49,516 nucleotides of DNA, from assembly GCA_019746355.1 (NCBI GenBank), contig JAIESC010000168.1, positions 1 through 49,516 of the forward strand. Direction: 5' to 3'. Positions 8,575 to 16,899 of the stretch are shown here, in pieces. The number at the start of each line of letters is the position of its first letter. The first letter of the stretch is position 1. Made by a program: the position numbers and the translations under genes. This stretch comes from Xanthobacteraceae bacterium. Lineage in GTDB: Bacteria > Pseudomonadota > Alphaproteobacteria > Rhizobiales > Xanthobacteraceae. Below the pieces are notes generated by a model. It was given only the letters and a program-made list of their open reading frames with translations, did no database searches and had not been told where the DNA came from.

Positions 8575-9633
8575 CTAATTGCGGACGTATTTCATCATCC
8601 GCCGCGGCCCAACCTCGGCTCCATAAATGTTGCCCGCGGCGTCCGCCGCCACGCCTTCAGCGGCGCTGGTGGTGTTGGTCTTTTCCACCGGATCAGGAAT
8701 GAGCGCGGTCAGCGAGCCGTCTCTGGCGCTGCCGATGCGGATGCCGCGCTTCCAGCCGTCATGGTTCTTCGAGACCGACTGTGACTCCGAATCCGCGACA
8801 TAGATGTTGTCCTTGCCGTCGATATAGACGCCGCTCGGCCGGCTGAACTGGTGCCACTGATCGAGGAATTTGCCGTCCTGGTCGAAGATCTGGATGCGGT
8901 TGTTCTGCCGATCGCCAACGAACAGTCGCCCCTGCGAGTCCATGGCGATGGTGTGGGGAATGTCGAGCTCGCCCGGGCCCGATCCCTTTTTGCCCCAGGT
9001 TTTGATGAACGTGCCGTCCTTGGAGAACTTGACGATGCGCGCGTTGGTGTTTCCGCCGTGGCCGTCGGCCACGAAAATATCGCCGTTCGGGGCGGTGACG
9101 ACGGCGGACGGCGCGTTGAACTCGTCGTTGCCGCTGCCCGGCAAGCCTCCTTTGCCGAGCGTGAGCAGCACCTTGCCGTCGGGGTTGAACTTGAACACCT
9201 GATGGCCCTTGCCGCCGCGGCCCAGGCCGTCGACGACCCAGACGTTGCCCTCGCGGTCGACATGAATGCCGTGCGGGAACAGCAGCAGGCCCGCGCCGAA
9301 GCTTTTGAGCAGCTTGCCTGACGGATCAAACTTGAGGACCGGATCAAGGCTCGAGCCGCCGCAGCCGAACGGTTGCGTGAGGTCGACCCGCGACGGCGGC
9401 CGCGCCTCGCCGCAACGTTCCGCGACCCAGACGCTCATGCCGTCGGGGTCGATGGCCACCGCGCTGGTCGAGCCCCAGGCGCGGCCCTGCGGCAGCGTCC
9501 CCCAGTTCTCGATGGTGCGGTACGGGTTCGGCAGCGCGTTGGTCGGTGTGGCGGTTTGGGCCAAGGCCAGGCCTCCGGCCGCGAGCAATCCGGCGAACAC
9601 CAATCCAAGCGCAATTCGAGCGCGATCCGGCAT
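8575..9633 (-). CDS. Secreted NHL-repeat beta-propeller protein
   Basis: 352 residues. A signal peptide (ALGLVFAGLLAAGGLALA, cleavage near AQT) is followed by repeated NHL-type blades, each with a P-hydrophobic-hydrophobic start and a D-x-x-G-N-hydrophobic-hydrophobic-V-x-D turn: examples are FPHGIHVDREGNVWVVD, APNGDIFVADG, IAMDSQGRLFVGDRQNNRIQIF and SRPSGVYIDGKDNIYVADSE. The arrangement resembles peptidyl-alpha-hydroxyglycine alpha-amidating lyase-like proteins, but nothing shows that activity. The start at 9633 has GGGGAG upstream. It probably works in the periplasm; its ligand or substrate is unknown. Confidence 0.82.
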   Translation of the reverse strand: MPDRARIALGLVFAGLLAAGGLALAQTATPTNALPNPYRTIENWGTLPQGRAWGSTSAVAIDPDGMSVWVAERCGEARPPSRVDLTQPFGCGGSSLDPVLKFDPSGKLLKSFGAGLLLFPHGIHVDREGNVWVVDGLGRGGKGHQVFKFNPDGKVLLTLGKGGLPGSGNDEFNAPSAVVTAPNGDIFVADGHGGNTNARIVKFSKDGTFIKTWGKKGSGPGELDIPHTIAMDSQGRLFVGDRQNNRIQIFDQDGKFLDQWHQFSRPSGVYIDGKDNIYVADSESQSVSKNHDGWKRGIRIGSARDGSLTALIPDPVEKTNTTSAAEGVAADAAGNIYGAEVGPRRMMKYVRN

Positions 9634-9737
9634 GACGTGTTCTCCCCAGGGCTCGGCGCTGTTTGGACGCGCCTTCGTTGCCCGGACGATAGCGCGCGAG
9701 CCCCCGCACCGGAAGCTCACGCGCGGCAGCCCAAAAC

Positions 9738-9766
9738 GAAATCGCCGGGCTCGGAGCCCGGCGACC
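9738..9766 (-). terminator. Rho-independent terminator of clpA
   Basis: Inverted repeat with arms CGCCGGGCTC and GAGCCCGGCG (9744-9763), followed on the minus strand by a T-rich run (ATTTCGTTTTG). It sits about 25 bases beyond the clpA stop. Confidence 0.65.
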
Positions 9767-9788
9767 ACGCGATTGATACGGTAAGCCG

Positions 9789-12230
9789 TTACACCTGCAC
9801 CAGCGGCACCTTCGGCACCGTGCTACCGCCGCGCGGCGGACCGCCGCTGCCGCCGTCGTTCGGCGGCTTCCGCCGGACGCTCGGCCGGCGCGGTTTGCGC
9901 GGCTTCTTCTCCGGGATCTTCTCCGGCTTCGGCGTGACCGGGCCTTCGAGGAACTCGAAGCCGAGCTTGTCGCGGCCGTTCTCGTCCTTGACGACCACGA
10001 CCCGCACATGTCCGCCGCCCTTGAGCTTGCCGAACAGCACCTCGTCGGCGAGACCCTTCTTGATGTGCTCCTGGATCACGCGCGCCATAGGCCGCGCGCC
10101 CATGAGCTCGTCGTAGCCGTTGGCGATCAGCCAGCGGCTCGCCTCCTCCGACAGCTCGATGGTGACCTGACGGTCGGCGAGCTGCGCCTCGAGCTGCAGC
10201 ACGAACTTCTCGACCACCTTGGAGATCACCTCCGGCGACAGATGCGCGAAGGTCACGATCGCATCGAGCCGGTTGCGGAACTCCGGCGCGAACAGCCGGT
10301 TGATCGCCTCCGTGTCGTCGCCTTCCCGCTTCTGGCGGGTGAAGCCGAACGCGGCCTTGGCCATGTCGGCGGCGCCGGCGTTGGTGGTCATGATCAGGAT
10401 GACGTTGCGGAAGTCGACCTGCTTGCCGTTATGGTCGGTAAGCTTGCCGTGATCCATGATCTGCAGCAGCACGTTGAACAGATCCGGATGCGCCTTCTCG
10501 ACCTCGTCGAGCAGCAGCACGCTGTGCGGGTGCTGGTCGATCGCGTCGGTCAGCAGTCCGCCTTGGTCGAAGCCGACATAGCCCGGAGGCGCGCCGATCA
10601 GCCGCGACACCGTATGCCGCTCCATGTACTCCGACATGTCGAAGCGGGTCAGGTGCACGCCGAGACTCGTCGCAAGCTGCTTCGCCACCTCGGTCTTGCC
10701 GACGCCGGTGGGGCCTGAGAACAGGTAGCAGCCGATCGGCTTCTCCGGCTCGCGCAAACCCGCGCGCGCGAGCTTGATCGACGCCGCGAGCGCCTCGATC
10801 GCCTTGTCCTGGCCGTAGACCACGGTCTTCAGCGTCTGCTCGAGGTGCAGCAGCACCTCGGCGTCGTCCTTCGACACGGTCTTCGGCGGGATGCGCGCCA
10901 TGGTCGCGATGGTGGTCTCGACCTCCTTGATGCCGATGGTCTTCTTGCGCCGGCTCTCCGGCAGCAGCATCTGCGCCGCGCCCGACTCGTCGATCACGTC
11001 GATCGCCTTGTCCGGCAGCTTGCGGTCGTGGATGTAGCGCGCGGAAAGCTCCACCGCCGCCTTGATGGCGTCGTTGGTGTATTTCAGCTTGTGATAGGAC
11101 TCGAAGTACGGCTTCAGCCCCTTCATGATCTCGATCGCGTCCGGGATCGACGGCTCGTTGACGTCGATCTTCTGGAAACGCCGCACCAGCGCGCGATCCT
11201 TCTCGAAGTACTGGCGGTACTCCTTGTAGGTGGTCGAGCCGATGCAGCGGATCGTACCGCCTGCCAGCGCCGGCTTGAGCAGGTTCGAGGCGTCCATCGC
11301 GCCGCCCGAGGTGGCGCCCGCCCCGATCACGGTGTGGATCTCGTCGATGAACATAATCGCGCCGGGATAGGCCTCGATCTCCTTGATCACCTGCTTGAGC
11401 CGCTCCTCGAAGTCGCCGCGGTAGCGCGTGCCGGCGAGCAGCGTGCCCATGTCGAGCGCGAACACGGTGGCGTTCTTCAGCACGTCCGGCACCTCGCCGT
11501 GGACGATGCGGCGCGCCAGGCCCTCGGCGATGGCGGTCTTGCCGACGCCCGCGTCGCCGACATACAGCGGGTTGTTCTTCTGCCTGCGGCAGAGCACCTG
11601 GATGGTACGGTTGATCTCCTGCTCGCGGCCGATCAGCGGATCGATCTTGCCGTCCTTCGCCTTCTTGTTGAGGTTGACGCAGTAAGCCTCGAGCGCGTCG
11701 CCCTTCTTCTTCGGCTCGCCGTCGCCGCCTCCGCCCTTCTGATCGGGCTCCTCGTCGGCCCCGCGCACCGAGCGCTGCTCCGACATGCCCGGCCGCTTGG
11801 CGATGCCGTGGCTGATGTAGTTCACCGCGTCGTAGCGGGTCATGTCCTGCTCTTGCAGGAAATAGGCGGCATGGCTCTCGCGCTCGGCGAAGATCGCGAC
11901 CAGCACGTTGGCGCCGGTCACCTCCTCCCGGCCCGACGACTGCACATGGATCACCGCGCGCTGGATCACCCGCTGGAAGCCGGCCGTGGGCTTACTGTCC
12001 TCGCCGCCGTCGGTGACAAGGTTGTCCAGCTCGGATTCCAGGTACGACGACAGGTTGCTCTTGAGCTTGTCGAGATCGACGTTGCAGGCCCGCATCACCG
12101 CCGCGGCGTCGTTGTCATCGATCAGCGCCAGCAGAAGATGTTCGAGGGTCGCGTATTCGTGGTGACGCTCATTGGCGAGCGCCAATGCCCTGTGGAGCGA
12201 TTGCTCGAGGCTGCGGGAGAATGTCGGCAT
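9789..12230 (-). CDS. clpA: ATP-dependent Clp protease ATP-binding subunit ClpA
   Basis: 813 residues, the AAA+ unfoldase of the ClpAP protease. In order: N-domain (1-150) that binds ClpS; acidic/glycine linker (150-180); D1 with Walker A GDAGVGKT (225-232) and Walker B MFIDEIH (293-299); D2 with Walker A GPTGVGKT (506-513) and Walker B VLLLDEVEK (571-578). The ClpP-docking loop that is IGL in E. coli reads FGF (628-630) here, just before TRQKREGDD. The C-terminus (about 765-813) is a basic, proline- and glycine-rich tail not found in E. coli ClpA. clpS lies 108 bases upstream on the same strand, the usual arrangement. Confidence 0.96.
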   Translation of the reverse strand: MPTFSRSLEQSLHRALALANERHHEYATLEHLLLALIDDNDAAAVMRACNVDLDKLKSNLSSYLESELDNLVTDGGEDSKPTAGFQRVIQRAVIHVQSSGREEVTGANVLVAIFAERESHAAYFLQEQDMTRYDAVNYISHGIAKRPGMSEQRSVRGADEEPDQKGGGGDGEPKKKGDALEAYCVNLNKKAKDGKIDPLIGREQEINRTIQVLCRRQKNNPLYVGDAGVGKTAIAEGLARRIVHGEVPDVLKNATVFALDMGTLLAGTRYRGDFEERLKQVIKEIEAYPGAIMFIDEIHTVIGAGATSGGAMDASNLLKPALAGGTIRCIGSTTYKEYRQYFEKDRALVRRFQKIDVNEPSIPDAIEIMKGLKPYFESYHKLKYTNDAIKAAVELSARYIHDRKLPDKAIDVIDESGAAQMLLPESRRKKTIGIKEVETTIATMARIPPKTVSKDDAEVLLHLEQTLKTVVYGQDKAIEALAASIKLARAGLREPEKPIGCYLFSGPTGVGKTEVAKQLATSLGVHLTRFDMSEYMERHTVSRLIGAPPGYVGFDQGGLLTDAIDQHPHSVLLLDEVEKAHPDLFNVLLQIMDHGKLTDHNGKQVDFRNVILIMTTNAGAADMAKAAFGFTRQKREGDDTEAINRLFAPEFRNRLDAIVTFAHLSPEVISKVVEKFVLQLEAQLADRQVTIELSEEASRWLIANGYDELMGARPMARVIQEHIKKGLADEVLFGKLKGGGHVRVVVVKDENGRDKLGFEFLEGPVTPKPEKIPEKKPRKPRRPSVRRKPPNDGGSGGPPRGGSTVPKVPLVQV

Positions 12231-12338
12231 TACAGGCCCTTTTTCATTTGTATCGGGCGCCCTCCCCAGGGCTTAACTTCAGGTGCCTTAGTTCCGTTTC
12301 CTGTCGGTTTTGCGACTGTTCCGTATGTGGTGAACCGC

Positions 12339-12773
12339 TCACTTTTTTTCCATGACGCACTGCAAAGGATGCTGGTGTTTGCGGGCAAAGTCCATCACCT
12401 GCGTCACTTTGGTTTCCGCCACCTCGTAGGTATAGACGCCGCATTCACCGATGCCGTGGTGATGCACGTGCAGCATGATTCGGGTCGCCGCCTCGCGGTC
12501 CTTGTTGAAGAACCGCTCCAGCACGTGAACGACGAACTCCATCGGTGTGTAGTCGTCGTTCAGGAGCAGCACCCGGTAGAGGCTCGGCCGCTTGGTCTGG
12601 GGCTTGGTCTTGGTGATGACCGCGGTGCCCGGGCCGTTGCTCCGGCCGCTATCCTCGTCGCGCTTCTTGTCGTCGTCGCCCGCGCCATGGGCCGGAACCG
12701 GCCGGAACATTCCCGGCGCGACCCGTGTCGGACGGTCCGGCGCGTGTTCACTGCTTGCTTTCAATCTGCTCAT
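12339..12773 (-). CDS. clpS: ClpS adaptor for N-degron recognition
   Basis: 144 residues. The folded core from about residue 62 ([20 protein letters not shown] ...) carries the N-degron pocket elements [10 protein letters not shown] and HVHHHG, and ends in a helix ready to dock on ClpA's N-domain. It delivers proteins with bulky hydrophobic N-termini to ClpAP. The N-terminal 55-60 residues are charged and disordered, longer than in E. coli. The start at 12773 has no clear ribosome-binding site; internal starts such as the ATG at 12710 (before FRPVPAHG) are possible. Confidence 0.9.
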   Translation of the reverse strand: MSRLKASSEHAPDRPTRVAPGMFRPVPAHGAGDDDKKRDEDSGRSNGPGTAVITKTKPQTKRPSLYRVLLLNDDYTPMEFVVHVLERFFNKDREAATRIMLHVHHHGIGECGVYTYEVAETKVTQVMDFARKHQHPLQCVMEKK

Positions 12774-13126
12774 GGCCGAACGGACGACTGTCTGGAATTC
12801 CTATGATTAACCGAGCCTGACCTGGATCATAAGGGTCCCTCCGCCGCCCTGCCAGACTGCAGCGGGTGCGCCATGCACAGCCTCATTTCGTCCGGAACCG
12901 GGCGGCAAGGACCCCATACCGCAGGCGTCCGGGAAAGATAGGCCGAATCCGACGTTTCGCAATTCCCGGCGATTCCCGCCGATGTTGCCGAAATTTCGAT
13001 CTATCCCGCACATGCAATCTCAATGCCTGGCCGCGATCATCGATCCTTACAGGCCGATTGTGCGCCGAATTGGGATTTAACCGCCTCCAAAGCAAAAAAA
13101 GCGGCGGATTTTTTCGGGGGCTACCG
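12774..13126. other. Divergent intergenic region between clpS and the first TadG-like gene
   Basis: 353 bases with no gene I can support. It should contain the clpS promoter (minus) and the promoter of the TadG-like gene (plus). Just before the latter is an A-rich then T-rich tract (AGCAAAAAAAGCGGCGG, then ATTTTTTCGGGGG), the main non-coding composition signal here. No convincing -35/-10 pair was identified. Confidence 0.4.
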
Positions 13127-14419
13127 ATGTCGCTTAAGGCCATGTTTCGGGCATTCGCCGGCGATTGCCGCGGCGGTGCGGCACCGATGCTTGCGGTTGC
13201 AGCGCTGCCGCTGTTCGGCTTCGTCGGCGCGGCGGTGGATTTCAGCCGCGCCGCCTCCGCCCGCACTGCCATGCAGTCAGCGCTCGATGCCACCGCCCTG
13301 ATGCTGTCCAAGGACGCCCAGACCATGACAACGGGCGATCTGCCCCAGAAGGCCGATGGCTACTTCAAGACCCTGTTCACGCGACCCGAGGCCAGCAACG
13401 TCAAGCTCACGACGCAGTTCGCCCAGCCGCAGCAGGGCAGCTTTTCGCTGACGATGACCGGCAGCGCCCAGGTCGACACGATGTTCTCCAAGGTGCTGGG
13501 CCAATCGACCATCAACCTGTCGGCGACCTCCGAGGTGCTGTGGGGCATCAAGAAGCTCAATCTCGCGCTGGTTCTCGACAACACCGGCTCGATGTCATCG
13601 AGCCAGAAGATGACCAACCTCAAGACCGCCGCGCACAATCTTCTGACCACGCTGAAGGACGCGGCCAAGCAACCCGGCGACATCAAGGTGGCGATCGTGC
13701 CGTTCGCCACCGACGTCAACGTCGGCACGAGCAATGTCGATGCCACCTGGATCGACTGGACCGATTGGGAAGCCGCCAACGGCACCTGCAGCAACACGAA
13801 CTATCGCTCCAAGTCGAGCTGCGAATCCAACGGCAAGATCTGGACGCCCAAGCCGCACAGCGCCTGGAACGGCTGCGTCTACGACCGCGACCAGAACAAC
13901 GACGTGGCCAACACCGCAACCGTGGCCGGCGCCCCCGCGACCCTGTTCCGCGCCCACCAGGCGTCGAACTGCCCGGACGCCGCGATGATGCCGCTCAGCG
14001 ACGACTGGACCGCGCTCAACGCCCGGATCGATGCCATGACGCCGGCCGGCAACACCAACGTCACCATCGGGTTGTCGTGGGGCTTCCAGCTGCTGTCGCC
14101 GAACGAGCCGTTCAACGCCCCCGCGCCTGCGCTCGACCTCGACAAGGTGATCGTGCTGATGACCGACGGCGAGAACACCCAGAACCGCTGGACGTCGTCG
14201 GCCTCGTCGATCGATGCCCGGACGCAGAAGGCCTGCGACAACGTCAAGGCCGCCAACATCAAGCTCTACACCGTACGGGTGATCAACGGCGACGTCACGC
14301 TGCTCAAGGGCTGCGCGTCGAAACCGGCGATGTATTACGACGTGCAGAATGCCGACCAGCTCAACAACGTGTTCAGCTCGATCGCGCAAAACCTTGCAAA
14401 TCTCCGCATCGTCCACTGA
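13127..14419 (+). CDS. TadG-like vWA pilus-assembly protein, copy 1
   Basis: 430 residues. The N-terminus (DCRGGAAPMLAVAALPLFGF, then VGAAVDFSRAASARTAMQ) is the TadE/TadG type pseudopilin-like membrane anchor, with the rest outside the cytoplasmic membrane. A von Willebrand A domain follows, its MIDAS motif being D151-N-T-G-S155 (variant of DxSxS), with a later IVLMTDGENTQNRW strand. Between them is a tryptophan- and cysteine-rich insertion (WIDWTDWEAANGTCS ... SSCES ... WNGCVYD) that could form disulfides. The ATG at 13127 places the anchor at the N-terminus; the frame extends upstream to 12866 but that part is arginine-rich and unlikely. No other tad/flp genes are in the window. Confidence 0.85.
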   Translation: MSLKAMFRAFAGDCRGGAAPMLAVAALPLFGFVGAAVDFSRAASARTAMQSALDATALMLSKDAQTMTTGDLPQKADGYFKTLFTRPEASNVKLTTQFAQPQQGSFSLTMTGSAQVDTMFSKVLGQSTINLSATSEVLWGIKKLNLALVLDNTGSMSSSQKMTNLKTAAHNLLTTLKDAAKQPGDIKVAIVPFATDVNVGTSNVDATWIDWTDWEAANGTCSNTNYRSKSSCESNGKIWTPKPHSAWNGCVYDRDQNNDVANTATVAGAPATLFRAHQASNCPDAAMMPLSDDWTALNARIDAMTPAGNTNVTIGLSWGFQLLSPNEPFNAPAPALDLDKVIVLMTDGENTQNRWTSSASSIDARTQKACDNVKAANIKLYTVRVINGDVTLLKGCASKPAMYYDVQNADQLNNVFSSIAQNLANLRIVH

Positions 14420-14666
14420 CGCCGCAGCGCGCGGCACGCCGCGGATGCGCGATGTCATGGTTGCCGGGATGCTAACGCAAGCCGGCGAATTCTTCCGGTT
14501 GCTTGAACCTCTATTTACGACGCCGAAGACTTCGCCGCGGCATTACCGCGATCGACTGCATTTACCGACATTTCTACAATTCACTTTACGTGCTTTTCAC
14601 ACCTTCCATTTACGTCTCGCGGCCGGAAATAGCGCGTAACGCGTCCAAACCAGGGCGAGGCGGCCA

Positions 14667-16055
14667 ATGAAACCCGCATCCGGCATCAGCTCTTTGTTCG
14701 ATCGCTTCCGCGCGCTCGTGCGCGAGCTGCGCGCCGCGAACGGCGCCAATGTCACCATCACCTTCGCGATCGCCACCATTCCGGTAATCGGCCTTGTCGG
14801 CGCAGCCGTCGACTACAGCCACGGCAACTCGGTCAAGGCGGCGATGCAGGCCGCGGTCGACAGCACCGCGCTGATGCTGTCGAAGCAGGCGTCGGGCCTC
14901 AACCAGTCGGACATCCAGGCCAAGGCCGACGCCTACTTCAAGGCGCTGTTCAACCGCCCCGAGGCGACCGGCGTAACCGTCACCGCCACCTACACCAGCA
15001 GCGGCGGCAGCAAAGTCGTGGTTGCCGCGAACGCCAACGTGAAGACGAACTTCATGGGCCTGATGGGCGTGACGCAGCTGAACATCGGCGCTGATTCGAT
15101 GGCGATGTGGGGCAACTCCAGGCTCCGCGTCGCGCTCGCGCTCGACACCACCGGCTCGATGGCATCCGACGGCAAGATCGACGCGCTCAAGACCGCGACC
15201 AAGGCGCTGCTCGATCAGCTCAAGACGGCAGCGTCGAAGGACGGCGACGTCTATGTGTCGATCATCCCCTTCAGCAAGGACATCAACGTCGGCAAGGCCA
15301 ACTACCAGGCCAGTTGGATCGACTGGTCCGACTGGGACGAGACCAACGGCACTTGCAGCAAAAAAGATTGGACCGTCAGCAGCAGGAGCGAATGTCTTTC
15401 CCAGAACGGCAGTCCGACTTGGACCCCTGACAACCACAACACCTGGAACGGCTGCGTCACCGACCGCGGAAACTCGGACGCACCGGCAACGGGCAACTAT
15501 GACACCAACGTGACCGCGCCGACCGCCACCAACATGCCAACGCTTTTTGCGGCCGAACAGTACGGCAGTTGCTCGCCGAAGGTGATGCCGTTGAGCTACG
15601 ACTGGACCAGCATGAAGTCCCTGGTGGACAGCTTCTATCCCAGCGGCAACACCAATCAGGGCATCGGCCTGGCGCACGCCTGGATGTCGCTGGTCGGCGG
15701 TGGTCCCTATCCGACGCCGCCCGCCGAAGAGGCCGGCTACAAATACCAGAAGATCATCATCCTGATGAGCGACGGCCTGAACACGCAAAACCGCTGGTAC
15801 AGCGGCGGCGGCTGGTCCAACAACGGCGTAGACAAGATCGACGCGCGGCAGAAGATGACGTGCGACAACGTCAAGGCCGCCGGCATCACGCTCTACACGA
15901 TCCACGTCAACACCGACGGCGATCCCAAGTCGACGCTGTTGCAGGGCTGCGCGAGCAGCGCGGACAAGTTCTGGATGCTGACCAGGGCGAGCGAGCTGGT
16001 CGCCACCTTCAAGCAGATCGGCACCAACCTTTCGAACCTGCGCCTCGCAGAGTAG
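14667..16055 (+). CDS. TadG-like vWA pilus-assembly protein, copy 2
   Basis: 462 residues, paralogous to the preceding gene over its whole length: TadE/TadG-type anchor (TFAIATIPVIGLVGAAVDYS), MIDAS motif D160-T-T-G-S164, the same WIDWSDWDETNGTCS insertion with extra cysteines, and IILMSDGLNTQNRWY. It starts about 250 bases after copy 1, separated by a T-rich gap, and ends at a strong terminator. Expected location is the periplasmic face of the inner membrane, anchored by the N-terminal helix. Function within a Flp/Tad pilus machine is assumed from family; the rest of the machine must be elsewhere. Confidence 0.85.
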   Translation: MKPASGISSLFDRFRALVRELRAANGANVTITFAIATIPVIGLVGAAVDYSHGNSVKAAMQAAVDSTALMLSKQASGLNQSDIQAKADAYFKALFNRPEATGVTVTATYTSSGGSKVVVAANANVKTNFMGLMGVTQLNIGADSMAMWGNSRLRVALALDTTGSMASDGKIDALKTATKALLDQLKTAASKDGDVYVSIIPFSKDINVGKANYQASWIDWSDWDETNGTCSKKDWTVSSRSECLSQNGSPTWTPDNHNTWNGCVTDRGNSDAPATGNYDTNVTAPTATNMPTLFAAEQYGSCSPKVMPLSYDWTSMKSLVDSFYPSGNTNQGIGLAHAWMSLVGGGPYPTPPAEEAGYKYQKIIILMSDGLNTQNRWYSGGGWSNNGVDKIDARQKMTCDNVKAAGITLYTIHVNTDGDPKSTLLQGCASSADKFWMLTRASELVATFKQIGTNLSNLRLAE

Positions 16056-16078
16056 CAAGGCCCCCGCATCGAACGTGC

Positions 16079-16110
16079 GAAGCCCGGCCGCACGGCCGGG
16101 CTTTACGTTT
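16079..16110 (+). terminator. Terminator after the second TadG-like gene
   Basis: Arms AAGCCCGGCC and GGCCGGGCTT around a short GCAC loop (16080-16103), followed by TTACGTTT. It lies 25 bases after the stop codon. Confidence 0.8.
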
Positions 16111-16148
16111 GCGCCGGCCGCGTGACCGTTCGACGGCAAACAAGCACA

Positions 16149-16179
16149 CAAAAAAAGCCCGGCTTGCGGCCGGGCTTTC
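16149..16179 (-). terminator. Terminator of the phasin gene
   Basis: On the minus strand, a GAAAGCCCGGCC...GGGCTTTTTTT hairpin with a run of seven or more T residues. In plus coordinates the A run is at 16148-16156 and the stem at 16157-16177. It faces the terminator at 16079-16110, so the two convergent transcription units are insulated. Confidence 0.85.
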
Positions 16180-16204
16180 GATCGATTGGCGCTGATGGCG
16201 AGAA

Positions 16205-16540
16205 TTACTTCGCCGGACCGGCCTTCATGTAAGCCTCGAACGGCTTGTAGGTCTCCTTGGCGAAGTCGGCATAGAGCTCGCTGATCTTGCTCGCTTCGGC
16301 GACGAAGCCCTCATAGGCGGACTTGGCGTAGTCGGTCTGGATCTCGATCGCCTTGTCGAGCGACTTGGCGCCCAGCAGCTTCTCCAGGACCTTGGTGCCG
16401 TCCTCGAACGACTTCTTCGAGTAGTCGGCGAGCTCGGCGGCGATCGCCTGGCTCGCCTTCGACAGGGAGCCGAACGACTTCATCGTCGCATCCATGCTGT
16501 CCTTGCCCATCTTCTGCATGTCTTCGAAGTTCTTCATCAT
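16205..16540 (-). CDS. Phasin family protein
   Basis: 111 residues, entirely helical and amphipathic, beginning MMKNFEDMQKMGKDSMDATM and continuing with SLSKASQAIAAELADYSKKS and LLGAKSLDKAIEIQTDYAKS, the signature of the phasin_2 family. Phasins coat polyhydroxyalkanoate granules and control their size and number. Either of two adjacent ATG codons (16540 or 16537) may start it, with GGAG upstream. The promoter and a probable PhaR-type operator are visible upstream at 16631-16658, and a strong terminator follows. Confidence 0.93.
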   Translation of the reverse strand: MMKNFEDMQKMGKDSMDATMKSFGSLSKASQAIAAELADYSKKSFEDGTKVLEKLLGAKSLDKAIEIQTDYAKSAYEGFVAEASKISELYADFAKETYKPFEAYMKAGPAK

Positions 16541-16630
16541 TGCGTCTGTCTCCGCCGCACCGAGGGTGGGGTTACACTTGGGGGATTTACCTGCCTGGAC
16601 TTTGCGCGCTCGACCGCACGCATGACGAGC

Positions 16631-16658
16631 AATATATTGCAGCGCACAAATATGGCAA
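16631..16658 (-). promoter_or_regulatory. Phasin promoter with TGC-N3-GCA operator in the spacer
   Basis: Reading the minus strand: -35 TTGCCA (16658-16653), 16-base spacer, -10 TATATT (16636-16631). The spacer contains TGCGCTGCA (16646-16638), a perfect TGC-N3-GCA palindrome; a second, imperfect copy (TGCATTGCG in plus orientation) lies at 16670-16678. TGC-rich palindromes are the binding sites known for PhaR, the repressor that senses polyhydroxyalkanoate and controls phasin genes. Placing the site between -35 and -10 fits repression by steric block. The phasin start is about 90 bases downstream. Confidence 0.6.
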
Positions 16659-16678
16659 GCGCTATTTTTTGCATTGCG

Positions 16679-16899
16679 CTCAAAACGGCCACAAACGTGT
16701 CAAAACGTGACACTTCCCATTGATTTAATTTAACTTCCTGGCAACTCTACCAGCATAGTTTTAGGCCTCGTGCCCTGTTCGACACGCCACACCCGCAAAC
16801 CGGGCGTAACATGCCGGGAGAGCACACTTTGGGCCAAAACAGGGGGCTTAGGTATCCGCAAGGGGGCCTAGGCAGGCGGGAAACGGGGACAATCACATC
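16679..16899. other. Intergenic region upstream of the DD-carboxypeptidase
   Basis: Together with the phasin promoter region this forms a 359-base gap between divergent genes. The part near 16720-16740 (TTGATTTAATTTAACTTCC) is notably AT-rich and is the likeliest place for the carboxypeptidase promoter, but I cannot fix a -35/-10 pair. No small gene was recognised. Confidence 0.4.

Noticed and set aside
10845..12806. 653-codon open frame on the plus strand opposite clpA and clpS
   Set aside because: Its sequence is a histidine/arginine/leucine-rich mirror of clpA codons, with no domain; clpA is unmistakable on the other strand.
12774..13126. Possible small RNA in the clpS-TadG gap
   Set aside because: A/T tracts are present, but no promoter-plus-terminator pair outlines an RNA.
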